Assembly: GCA_034439815.1 (NCBI GenBank)
Contig: JAWXBD010000277.1
Span: 1 to 13,058, forward strand
Length of the DNA: 13,058 nt
Reading direction: 5' to 3'
DNA from: JAEUIT01 sp034439815
GTDB taxonomy: Bacteria > Planctomycetota > Phycisphaerae > Phycisphaerales > SM1A02
Both the position numbers and the translations under genes were made by a program. The notes under the pieces are model-generated. The model made no database searches and had not been told where the DNA came from. It saw only the letters and a program-made list of their open reading frames with translations. Below are positions 5,831 to 13,043 of the stretch, piece by piece (within the stretch, counting starts at the first letter, position 1; each line of letters begins with the position of its first letter).

Positions 5831-7165
5831 ATGGCCGCAACTCCGCAGAAACTTCAGTCGCCCAAAGGCACGCGCGATTTCTATCCGATCGAAATGGCGA
5901 CGCGCCGGCACATCGAAGCGGCGTGGCGCTCTGCATCGGTCGACTGCGGATTTGAAGAGATCGACGGTCCGACGTTCGAGCACCTTGAGCTGTACACGAT
6001 CAAGAGCGGAGAAGGAATAGTGAACGAGCTGTTTTCGTTCACTCGCGCGGGGGGCGAGGCGACATATGCGCTGCGCCCCGAGTTCACGCCGACGCTCGCA
6101 CGCATGGTGGTTGCGAAGGGCCAGCAGCTTCCGCTTCCGCTCAAGTGGTTCTGCATGCCCAGCATGTTCCGCGCCGAGCGCCCGCAGCGCGGTCGCCTGC
6201 GTGAGTTTCAACAGTGGAACGCCGACATCGTCGGGACTGGCGGATGCGAAGCGGACGCGGAGATCATCTCGGTGGCCGTGCTGGCGCTGGAACGGCTTGG
6301 TCTCACGCCTGCTGACGTGCAGGTGCGCATCAGTCACCGTGACGCGATGGGCAACGTGCTGCGCAGAATTGGTGTGCGCGACGAGGGCGTAGCTGCTGCC
6401 TTTGAGCTCATTGACCGGCGCGACCGGCTGCCGCCTGAGGAGTTCATGAAGCGCGCAGAGGTGCTCGGCTTCACGCCGCAAGGCACTGCGCACTTTGAGC
6501 GCGTGGCCCGCACCAGACTCCCGCTGTCGACGAGCGTCGAAGAGCTTGCGGATGCCGTCCAGGTGCCGATCGACGATCTTGCTCCACTCGCAGCGTTGCG
6601 TGATCGCCTCGCGACGCTCAGTCTCAGCGCATGGTGCTCGTGGGATCTGGGCATCGTCCGCGGTCTCGCGTATTACACCGGCGCCGTGTTCGAGATCCAC
6701 GAGATCACCGGCGCGGAGCGCGCCATCGCCGGCGGCGGTCGATATGACACACTTGTCGAACTGTTCGGCGGACCATCGATGCCTGCGTGCGGCTTCGGCA
6801 TGGGCGATGTGGTCCTGTCCCTCGTGCTCGCCGATCGCGGACTGCTGAAACCAGAGGAGCGGCTTCCGCGGCCGGACGTCTTTCTGCTGAGCAACGGCTC
6901 CGAGGTTGCGGAGCGCGCTCTCCCTGGCCTCCTGTCGGAGCTGCGCCGGAGCGGACTGCACGCGCGACAGAGTTACAAGACGACGCGCAACATCGGCAAG
7001 CTGCTCGGCGACGCGGGCAAAGTACGGGCGCGGTTCGCGGCGATTCTCGATGAGAAGCTCATCGAGAACACTGTGACGCTCAAGAACCTCGACACTGGGG
7101 AACAGACCGAGGTTCGTCTGGAGGATCTGGGGGCCCTGTGCCGCGCGGGCGGTTCGCGCACTTAG
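5831..7165 (+). CDS. hisS: Histidyl-tRNA synthetase
   Basis: This class II synthetase charges tRNA-His with histidine in the cytoplasm. The 444 residues match the usual 420-450 length. Visible landmarks are PKGTRDFYP (11-19), LRPEFTP (81-87), motif 2 FRAERPQRGR (113-122) with the following REFQQWNADIVG, the histidine-specific block VRGLAYYTG (276-284) with the catalytic arginine at R277, AGGGRYD (300-306), and motif 3 GFGMG (321-325). The C-terminal anticodon-binding domain runs from about 340 to 430 (PDVFLLSNG, SYKTTRNIGKLLGDAGKVRARFAAI). In the histidine block the usual RGLDYY aspartate is alanine (A280), a variant form of the motif. The start at ATG 5831 precedes the conserved PKGTRDF normally. 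It has no ribosome binding site and may be read from the promoter directly upstream. It lies 33 bases after the paralog B gene and 90 bases before pilM. Confidence 0.97.
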   Translation: MAATPQKLQSPKGTRDFYPIEMATRRHIEAAWRSASVDCGFEEIDGPTFEHLELYTIKSGEGIVNELFSFTRAGGEATYALRPEFTPTLARMVVAKGQQLPLPLKWFCMPSMFRAERPQRGRLREFQQWNADIVGTGGCEADAEIISVAVLALERLGLTPADVQVRISHRDAMGNVLRRIGVRDEGVAAAFELIDRRDRLPPEEFMKRAEVLGFTPQGTAHFERVARTRLPLSTSVEELADAVQVPIDDLAPLAALRDRLATLSLSAWCSWDLGIVRGLAYYTGAVFEIHEITGAERAIAGGGRYDTLVELFGGPSMPACGFGMGDVVLSLVLADRGLLKPEERLPRPDVFLLSNGSEVAERALPGLLSELRRSGLHARQSYKTTRNIGKLLGDAGKVRARFAAILDEKLIENTVTLKNLDTGEQTEVRLEDLGALCRAGGSRT

Positions 7166-7227
7166 CGCGACCCAGCCTGAAGTTGGACGTCAACTGAAGC
7201 ACCGATCCGGCCGATCAGCCTTGTACG

Positions 7228-7241
7228 GGTTCCTGCGAACC
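7228..7241 (+). other. Small hairpin in the pilM leader
   Basis: GGTTC and GAACC form a five-pair stem around a four-base loop, ending five bases before the GGAGG ribosome binding site of pilM. It has no U-run, so it is not a typical terminator. It could affect pilM translation or be chance. Confidence 0.2.
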
Positions 7242-7246
7242 TGTCC

Positions 7247-7251
7247 GGAGG
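7247..7251 (+). promoter_or_regulatory. Ribosome binding site of pilM
   Basis: GGAGG sits 4 bases before ATG 7256. The spacing is short but it is the only strong site in the 90-base gap after hisS, and it fixes the pilM start. Confidence 0.6.
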
Positions 7252-7255
7252 CGGA

Positions 7256-8515
7256 ATGGCGCTGTCGATGTTTACGTCCCTTGCTTCCCCGATCGTTGCG
7301 GACTTTGGTTCCGCATCCGTGAAGCTGCTGCAGGTTTCGTCCGGCGACAAGCCGGTCGTTGTCGCGGCGGCGGAGCTCGTCATTCCTGACGAGCTGCGCG
7401 GTCAGGCCATCGATCGTCGCTTCGAGTTCTTCGCACAGAAGCTGCCGCAGCTGCTGAAGGACAATGGCTTCAAGGGCAAGCGAGTTGTCTGCTGTCCGCC
7501 CAGCGCGCAGATGCTCGTCCAGCACATGCAGCTGCCAACGACGGACACGCCGATCGAGATGATCAAGGCTCAGCTGCAGGCCCAGCTCAGCATCGACACC
7601 TCCGGCGTGGTGGTGCGCAGCGTCGCAGTGACATCGTCGCCGAACAGCCAAGGCAAGGTCGAGCACATCGCCTTCGCAATCGCGCGTGACGATGTCATGC
7701 GCTATGTCGATCTCTTCAAGCGAATGAAGATTCAGGTCATCGCTGTGCACAACGAAGTGCAATCGCTGCTGTACGCGTTCGATCACATCAATCGTCGTGA
7801 AACGGACGTCAGTGTCTCGACGCTGTACGTCGATCTCGGGTGGGGCACCACGAAGGTTGCGATCGGTCACGGCCGTCAGCTCGTCTTCGCCAAGTGCATT
7901 GCGCTCGGTGGCCGTCACTTCGACCAGGTGGTTGCACAGGCGTTCAAGTGTGATCTGACCACCGCGCGGGCGCGTCGACTGGCGGAGGATCTCCTCCCGC
8001 TGCGCCAGGCGCCGGCGCTCACGCAGCAGCAGCAGCAGCAGTCTTCGGATCAGGGCGGGCTGGCCATTCTGAAGGCTGGCATGGCCCAGGCCGACAGTGA
8101 TGCGCGGCTTGAGAACAACTTGCATGCGACAAGCACGGTCGATGATCGCCGAGGCGGCGGACGGCCGCGTGCGCTGGGCAGCGATGTTCCCGAGGCGGGC
8201 GGACCGGTCAAGATGACGGTCGACTTCACGGAACAGCTTGAAAGCCTTGCTGACGATCTTTCGATGTGCACCCGCTATCACGCGGCGTGCTTCAGCGGTC
8301 GTGCAATCGACCGCGTGGTGTTTCTCGGCGGCGAGGCCCGTCAGATCGGTCTCTGTCAGTACCTCGCGGAAGCGCTGGGACTGCACGCGAAGTCCGGTGA
8401 TCCTCTCGCGCGGCTCCTCGGTCCCGCGACGCCGGCCGGCCTGCCGGAACCGGGTGAAGCGCATCCGGCGTGGGCGGTGGCGTGCGGACTGAGCGCCGCG
8501 CCCGTGGATATGTGA
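7256..8515 (+). CDS. pilM: Type IV pilus assembly protein PilM (actin-like ATPase fold)
   Basis: PilM is the cytoplasmic ring protein of the type IV pilus/type II secretion platform. It has an FtsA/actin-like fold and binds the cytoplasmic tail of PilN. In this 419-residue protein the first phosphate-binding loop is ADFGSASVKLLQV (15-27), the second is YVDLGWGTTKVAI (191-203), and the adenosine-side glycine motif is VVFLGGEAR (354-362). ALGGRHFDQVVAQAF (216-230) fits the PilM pattern after the second loop. Between about 252 and 320 there is a long low-complexity insert with six consecutive glutamines (257-262), encoded by a perfect CAG tract, followed by Gly/Arg/Asp-rich sequence before the helix DFTEQLESLADDL. 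The gene is first in the pil block, 90 bases after hisS and 88 bases before pilN. The start is supported by GGAGG. Confidence 0.88.
   Translation: MALSMFTSLASPIVADFGSASVKLLQVSSGDKPVVVAAAELVIPDELRGQAIDRRFEFFAQKLPQLLKDNGFKGKRVVCCPPSAQMLVQHMQLPTTDTPIEMIKAQLQAQLSIDTSGVVVRSVAVTSSPNSQGKVEHIAFAIARDDVMRYVDLFKRMKIQVIAVHNEVQSLLYAFDHINRRETDVSVSTLYVDLGWGTTKVAIGHGRQLVFAKCIALGGRHFDQVVAQAFKCDLTTARARRLAEDLLPLRQAPALTQQQQQQSSDQGGLAILKAGMAQADSDARLENNLHATSTVDDRRGGGRPRALGSDVPEAGGPVKMTVDFTEQLESLADDLSMCTRYHAACFSGRAIDRVVFLGGEARQIGLCQYLAEALGLHAKSGDPLARLLGPATPAGLPEPGEAHPAWAVACGLSAAPVDM
8024..8041 (+). repeat. (CAG)6 trinucleotide tract inside pilM
   Basis: Six perfect CAG codons encode Gln 257-262 of PilM, in a low-complexity insert between conserved parts of the fold. 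Such tracts can change length by slippage in units of one residue without breaking the frame. Confidence 0.9.
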
Positions 8516-8603
8516 CCACGTCGATGGAAGCGCGTGAGTGGGTGAGGATCCGTACGGTCCGAATGTCTGAACGAATCAACTCCGTCCTTTGTTGGGAAAC
8601 CGC

Positions 8604-9491
8604 ATGTCGAACACCAGCTTCTTGCCCGAGGACTACATCGCTCAGGCCGCCGAACGGCGCACCAACCTGGCGAGCCTTGTCCTCTTCGGTGTCGTGATGA
8701 CCGCCGTGTTCGGCGCGTTTCTCGTGACGAATCGCCAGTGGACGCAGGTCCGCCAGGATCAGGTCCGCATCCACGCCGATACCGAGCAGGCTGCTGCCGA
8801 GATTCGGAAGATGCAGGAACTGGAGACCAAGCGCGCCGCGATGGTCGACAAGGCCGAACTTGCGATGACGCTCATCGAGCCGGTGCCGCGGTCGGTGCTG
8901 CTCGCGCTGATCGTGAATGCGATGCCGGAACGGCTCAGCCTGCTCGACTTTGACTTGAAAAGCAGCGAGGTCAAGCGTCCGAAAAAGCAGGTCGAGAAGG
9001 AACTCTCGGAGGCGAAGTCGAAGGGGGCAAGTGCTCCGAAGGTGTCCAAGCGCGGCCAGACGAAAGGCCAGGCTGCAGCCGCAGCTCCTCTCGCTGAGAA
9101 GGAGGCGCCGAAGCCGGAACCCGTTCGTCATGTCATCGCCATCACGATGACCGGCATCGCACAGAACGATCTTGATGTTTCACGCTATATGAACGGACTC
9201 TCAGGAATTCCCATCTTCAAGGCTGTGCGCCTCGAGACCACTGAAGAGAAAGAAGTGGACGGACTCTACGTGCGTTACTTCAAGATCTCGATGCGCATCG
9301 ATGCCGATGCGGACATCCGCAGTCTGCGCAACAGCGTGCTGCGACCCGGCAATCCGCTGATGGACACGGTGGAGATGTCGCCGCCGTCGCTGCGCTCGGA
9401 TGTCGGCGAGATGTCTGAGAGTGATGAGCCGATGATGACGCCCGACGACGGCGCGACTCCACAGGAACCCAGCCAGGAGGGCCAGCCATGA
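8604..9491 (+). CDS. pilN: PilN-like bitopic pilus alignment protein
   Basis: This 295-residue protein has the PilN plan. A short cytoplasmic N-terminus (NTSFLPEDYIAQ, in place of the usual NLLP motif that docks on PilM) is followed by one membrane segment (about 22-42), a coiled-coil (about 46-90) and a periplasmic ferredoxin-like half (VLLALIVNAMPERLSLLDFDL at 98-118, then HVIAITMTGIAQ at 176-187 and later VRYFKISMRI). A Lys/Ala/Pro-rich insert of nearly 60 residues (about 119-175) splits this domain. An acidic, Pro/Met-rich tail of about 50 residues follows it. ATG 8604 is preferred; in-frame TTG codons at 8589 and 8592 would add four or five residues. No strong ribosome binding site is seen. 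The stop overlaps the pilO start (ATGA), so the two are translationally coupled, as expected for partners that form a heterodimer. Confidence 0.8.
   Translation: MSNTSFLPEDYIAQAAERRTNLASLVLFGVVMTAVFGAFLVTNRQWTQVRQDQVRIHADTEQAAAEIRKMQELETKRAAMVDKAELAMTLIEPVPRSVLLALIVNAMPERLSLLDFDLKSSEVKRPKKQVEKELSEAKSKGASAPKVSKRGQTKGQAAAAAPLAEKEAPKPEPVRHVIAITMTGIAQNDLDVSRYMNGLSGIPIFKAVRLETTEEKEVDGLYVRYFKISMRIDADADIRSLRNSVLRPGNPLMDTVEMSPPSLRSDVGEMSESDEPMMTPDDGATPQEPSQEGQP
9475..9480 (+). promoter_or_regulatory. Ribosome binding site of pilO
   Basis: AGGAGG lies 7 bases before ATG 9488, inside the end of pilN. It allows reinitiation at the ATGA overlap. Confidence 0.75.
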
Positions 9492-10111
9492 GCCAGTACA
9501 AGCTCGGACTTCGCGAATTGGTCTTCGCAGGCGTCTTGCTCGCCGTTCCCATCGCGAGCTATTTCTTTGTGTTCGGTCCGCGCAACAACCAGATCAAGGC
9601 TGCCAAGGTGGAGATGCTCCGCAAGGAGACGCGCCTCGCCGAACTGCGCAAACTCACCTCGCGCATCGGTGATCTCGATCGCGAGATTGTCAACTGGGAA
9701 GAAGCGCTGAAGCGGCTCGGTGAGAAGCTGCCTGATGAGGAGGGCATCGATGCAATCCTCGGTCAGATTACGGAGATCGCCAAGACCAACAAACTGATGG
9801 TGCGCTCGGTGAAGGGCGAGAAAACCATTCCCGCCGCGATGGCATGGGAGCTGCCTCTGCGCACGACCGTTGAGGGAAGCTTCGACGGGTTCTATCAGTT
9901 TCTGCTGGACATTGAAGCGCTTCCTCGAATCACGCGCGTGCACTCTATGAAGATGAGTCGACTCGAGCCGAGCAAGGGCGACGAGCGTCCAATCACGCCA
10001 GGAACCATGAAGGCAGAGTTTGTGCTGAGCATCTATTTCGACGCCGGCGATCAGCCACCCATCGATATGACCGGAGGAAAACGTGAGCATAAATCGCGTG
10101 AACGCAAGTGA
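9488..10111 (+). CDS. pilO: PilO-like bitopic pilus alignment protein
   Basis: The 207-residue protein has a short cytoplasmic N-terminus, a membrane segment (about 11-29), a charged coiled-coil (about 34-75, KAAKVEMLRKETRLAELRKL and onward) and a periplasmic domain. The domain contains GIDAILGQITEIAKTNKL, VEGSFDGFYQFLLDIEALPRI and MKAEFVLSIYF, which is the PilO/GspM pattern: the 'Tyr/Phe-x2-Phe-Leu...Leu-Pro-Arg' helix followed by a beta strand. In known systems PilO pairs with PilN and contacts PilP. It overlaps pilN by 4 bases and the following gene by 29 bases. The basic C-terminal tail (GGKREHKSRERK) is encoded in the region shared with the next gene and may exist mainly because of that overlap. 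Confidence 0.82.
   Translation: MSQYKLGLRELVFAGVLLAVPIASYFFVFGPRNNQIKAAKVEMLRKETRLAELRKLTSRIGDLDREIVNWEEALKRLGEKLPDEEGIDAILGQITEIAKTNKLMVRSVKGEKTIPAAMAWELPLRTTVEGSFDGFYQFLLDIEALPRITRVHSMKMSRLEPSKGDERPITPGTMKAEFVLSIYFDAGDQPPIDMTGGKREHKSRERK
10073..10077 (+). promoter_or_regulatory. Ribosome binding site of the PilP/GspC-like gene
   Basis: GGAGG lies 5 bases before GTG 10083, within the 3' end of pilO. It supports the GTG start and the 29-base overlap. Confidence 0.65.
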
Positions 10112-10868
10112 AAAGAATTCCGGAAGCGACGCGAGCGGCAGTGCGGGAGCGCTCAACGCTCAGGATGCACCGCTCCCCGGTTCCACCGACGGTTCGGCCG
10201 ACGGCTCGATGGACGGCGCGTTTGGCGCCGGTGGCTTCGGCAGTGTCAAGCGGCGCATCAGCTCAGGCTCGCTCCTGATGGGTGGGGTTGTCGTGCTCTC
10301 GATCGGCAGCCTGTGGTCCATGCGCGCGATTGATCGCGCTGCTGCGAGCGGCCCGTTGAAGAGCAGCGAGATGGATGTCTTCGTCGATGAGGCGCTGGAG
10401 CGCGGTGGTCGCAAGGTCGATCCCAATACCGACGCGACTCGATTGCTCGAACCGACGGAGGCCAACGCCGATCTTCGCGTGCCTTGGAAGGATCTCGTCA
10501 AGAATCCGTTCCTGATCTGGCTTGATCCCACCGTGCCTGGGACGACCGATCCGAAGGATCCGCCGACGACGCCGGGCGACGATCTTGCGGCGCGCATCGC
10601 TGCGTGGCAGAAGCAAGTCGATGCGGCCGCTGCGGCGATCCGGCTTCAGTCGACGATTGTCAACACGAGTGGGCCCAAGGGTGCAACGGGCATTGCAAAC
10701 ATCAATGGTCACATGCTCCGGCTTGATGATGTGTTCGGTGTCGACGGGACGGACACCGAATTCAAGATTCAGTCGATCGATCGCGATGAAATGACTGTTG
10801 TTGCCTACAACGCAGCATTGAAGCATGAGCGCATCGTGAAGGTCACAGTCCTCAAGAAGAAGTACTGA
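10083..10868 (+). CDS. PilP/GspC-like bitopic inner-membrane protein with C-terminal HR domain
   Basis: The 261-residue protein starts at GTG, backed by GGAGG. Residues 1-56 are Ser/Gly/Asp-rich and probably disordered in the cytoplasm. One membrane segment lies at about 61-80. A periplasmic linker carries KNPF (140-143), like the Asn/Asp-Pro-Phe motif that precedes the domain in PilP and GspC. The C-terminal part (about 187-261) is a small beta domain: GIANINGHMLRLDDVF, FKIQSIDRDEMTVVAY and the ending VKVTVL. This is the homology-region fold that contacts the secretin N-domains. Classic PilP is a lipoprotein, but this protein has no lipobox and is membrane-spanning, as in GspC. Its place after pilO is where pilP normally lies. 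Function as the link to an outer-membrane secretin is inferred; no secretin is in the window. Confidence 0.7.
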   Translation: MSINRVNASEKNSGSDASGSAGALNAQDAPLPGSTDGSADGSMDGAFGAGGFGSVKRRISSGSLLMGGVVVLSIGSLWSMRAIDRAAASGPLKSSEMDVFVDEALERGGRKVDPNTDATRLLEPTEANADLRVPWKDLVKNPFLIWLDPTVPGTTDPKDPPTTPGDDLAARIAAWQKQVDAAAAAIRLQSTIVNTSGPKGATGIANINGHMLRLDDVFGVDGTDTEFKIQSIDRDEMTVVAYNAALKHERIVKVTVLKKKY

Positions 10869-10893
10869 TCGACGGTTGGTCTGCACACACTGC

Positions 10894-10899
10894 GGGAGG
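10894..10899 (+). promoter_or_regulatory. Ribosome binding site of pilB
   Basis: GGGAGG lies 5 bases before GTG 10905 and decides that start over the downstream in-frame ATG 10929. Confidence 0.65.
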
Positions 10900-10904
10900 C
10901 GATT

Positions 10905-12950
10905 GTGGCTTTCAACTGGGATGAGCTCATGAAGGGACTGGGGCAGCCCCGCAAGGATGCTCCCAAGGAACCAAGCCCCGCGCCGCCAGACGGCGTCGGT
11001 GCGAATGGCCCACCCCCTCGCGCGCCAGGCCACTCGAGATCTTCACTTGGCGACCTCGCAAATGCCCCGCTTCCGCGGCCGCGCGCGCCCATTTCGCCGT
11101 CGATGGATGCGCCACGTCCACCGGATCTCAATGGTCGAGGCTTCGGCGCCGAGCTTGACACAACGATGGCCTCGCACGGTGCCGATCCGGCGCGGCAGCG
11201 ACCCGATGACGCGCTCAGCGACGTGTACACGCCGGCCGCGCGCGGTGCTGCACTCGACCTCGGGCAGATCCTCGTTGAACGCGGCGTCATCGATCAAGAG
11301 CGGCTTTCGAGCGCGCAGCGGGTGATGAGACAGACACCCGACAAGAAGCTGTCGCAGGTCGTCATCGAAGCCGGGGCTGATGAAGCCAAAGTGCAGGCCG
11401 TTGTCGCAGAGATCGCGCGTATCGGTTTCGAGCGCCTCGATCCGAAGGGCAAGGATCAGTATGAGCCGCGGGCTTTGCAGCGACTTGGCCACGATTACTG
11501 CCGCCAGCAGCTGGTGATGCCGCTGCGCCAGGAAGGCAACCGCATTGTCGTAGGGACGACGAGTCCGGACGATGTGTTTCTCCTGGACGAGGTGAAACGG
11601 CGACTGGGCGTGAGTGCGGTCAAGCACGTGCTCGTCACCGCTGCGGACATCAACGCGCTCATCCTCGCAATCACTGAAGCGCATACGCAGGAGCCGGACA
11701 TCGACTCGATTCTCGCCAACGTCGAAGAAGACGATGTTGAGGTCGAAGAGGAAGTGAAAGAGGCGGACAACGTCGAGCAAGACGCGGAAAGCTCGCCGGT
11801 GGTCCGCTTTGTGAATCACATCATTCAGTCAGCGCTGAAGGACGGTGCCTCTGATATCCACATCGAGCCCGACGACAAGACGCTGAAGGTCCGCTTCCGC
11901 ATTGACGGCGTGCTGTTCGAATCGATGGCACCACCGCGCAAGATGCACGCGGCGCTGACCAGCCGTATCAAGATCATGGCGAACCTTGACATCGCGGAGC
12001 GACGCCTTCCGCAAGACGGTCGTATTCGCGTCACCGTCATGGGGCGCAAGATCGATCTGCGTGTGTCGACGATGCCGACCGGCAAGGGCGAGAAGACGGT
12101 CATGCGTATTCTCGACAACCGATCGATCAGCGTGTCGCTCGACGATCTGGGATTCAACGAGGACACCCTCACGATCTGGAAGAATCAGATCGAGATGCCG
12201 CACGGCATCATCCTAGTCACCGGGCCGACCGGCAGCGGTAAGACGACGACGCTCTATTCATCGATTCGTCAAATGGACACGCGGCGCATGAACGTGTCAA
12301 CCGTCGAGGATCCTGTCGAATACAACCTCGCCGGCATCACGCAGATTCAGACGCACGAACGCATCGGCATGACGTTCGCACGGGCATTGAAGGCGCTTCT
12401 GCGTCAGGATCCTGACGTGGTCATGGTGGGCGAAATCCGCGATCAGGAGACGGCGAACACCGCGATCCAGGCAGCGTTGACCGGTCACCTCGTACTGTCG
12501 ACGTTGCACACCAACGACGCGCCGAGTTCGATCACTCGCCTCATCAACATCGGCATCGAACCGTTCCTTGTCGGTGCCGCACTCAACGCAGTGCTCGCGC
12601 AGCGACTCGTGCGCAAGGTCTGCAAGCACTGCAGCCGGGAAGAGCCCGTGCCCGATGAGAGCAAAGACTTCTTCGTCATGCACGGCATCAACAGCGAGAC
12701 AATGGTGATGCCCAAGGGGTGCCCGGCGTGTCGCCAGACCGGCTACAGCGGGCGGCTTGGCATCTACGAGCTTCTCGTTCTTGACGATTTCCTGCGCGAT
12801 CGCGTGGCAGGAAGTCCAAACGTCACCGAGTTCCGGCGCACATGCACGGAGCGCGGGATGCAGTCGCTGCGGCAGGATGGATTCGAGAAGGTGCGCAGCG
12901 GGCGAACGACGGTCGAAGAAGTGCTGCGCGTCACCGAAGCGACTATTTAG
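10905..12950 (+). CDS. pilB: Type IV pilus / type II secretion assembly ATPase, PilB/GspE family
   Basis: This hexameric cytoplasmic ATPase drives pilus (or pseudopilus) polymerisation. The 681 residues begin (GTG start) with a Pro/Arg-rich, probably disordered segment (about 14-110). It is followed by an MshEN-like N-terminal domain (about 113-262, LGQILVERGVID ... LVTAADINALILAI), an acidic Glu/Asp linker (about 270-300) and the ATPase core. Core motifs are DGASDIHIEP, Walker A GPTGSGKTTT (440-449), the Asp box TVEDPVEY, Walker B DPDVVMVGEIRD (502-513), the His box TGHLVLSTLHTNDA, and a four-cysteine zinc site, C573-x2-C576 and C606-x2-C609. GspE and PilB share all of these. The pilM-N-O neighbours favour PilB, while the GspC-like partner keeps T2SS open. 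The gene follows the PilP/GspC-like gene by 36 bases. Confidence 0.93.
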   Translation: MAFNWDELMKGLGQPRKDAPKEPSPAPPDGVGANGPPPRAPGHSRSSLGDLANAPLPRPRAPISPSMDAPRPPDLNGRGFGAELDTTMASHGADPARQRPDDALSDVYTPAARGAALDLGQILVERGVIDQERLSSAQRVMRQTPDKKLSQVVIEAGADEAKVQAVVAEIARIGFERLDPKGKDQYEPRALQRLGHDYCRQQLVMPLRQEGNRIVVGTTSPDDVFLLDEVKRRLGVSAVKHVLVTAADINALILAITEAHTQEPDIDSILANVEEDDVEVEEEVKEADNVEQDAESSPVVRFVNHIIQSALKDGASDIHIEPDDKTLKVRFRIDGVLFESMAPPRKMHAALTSRIKIMANLDIAERRLPQDGRIRVTVMGRKIDLRVSTMPTGKGEKTVMRILDNRSISVSLDDLGFNEDTLTIWKNQIEMPHGIILVTGPTGSGKTTTLYSSIRQMDTRRMNVSTVEDPVEYNLAGITQIQTHERIGMTFARALKALLRQDPDVVMVGEIRDQETANTAIQAALTGHLVLSTLHTNDAPSSITRLINIGIEPFLVGAALNAVLAQRLVRKVCKHCSREEPVPDESKDFFVMHGINSETMVMPKGCPACRQTGYSGRLGIYELLVLDDFLRDRVAGSPNVTEFRRTCTERGMQSLRQDGFEKVRSGRTTVEEVLRVTEATI

Positions 12951-13029
12951 AGCGCTCCCTAGCAGTCCGTGGCGAAACCTCGAAACTGGCGCAACCTCTC
13001 CGCCTGACGCCTGTACAACTCGCACCGTC

Positions 13030-13036
13030 AAGGAGG
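13030..13036 (+). promoter_or_regulatory. Ribosome binding site of the gene starting at 13044
   Basis: AAGGAGG, 7 bases before ATG 13044, is the strongest Shine-Dalgarno site in the window. The 93 bases between pilB and this ATG show no convincing terminator, so the gene is probably part of the pil operon. Confidence 0.65.
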
Positions 13037-13043
13037 ACGCGCG

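Noticed and set aside
4979..6961. A 660-codon minus-strand open frame
   Set aside because: It is antisense to hisS and the paralog B gene, which have firm motifs. Its composition is typical of a shadow frame in GC-rich DNA.
7190..8464. A 424-codon minus-strand open frame
   Set aside because: It mirrors pilM in the complementary frame and has no motif of its own.
7256..8515. FtsA or MreB instead of PilM
   Set aside because: The actin-like loops are shared, but the pilN-pilO-pilB neighbours and the ADFGSASVKLLQV start fit PilM.
9275..10156. A 293-codon minus-strand open frame opposite pilO and the end of pilN
   Set aside because: The plus strand has overlapping genes with ribosome binding sites and the expected order; the antisense frame has no supporting signal.
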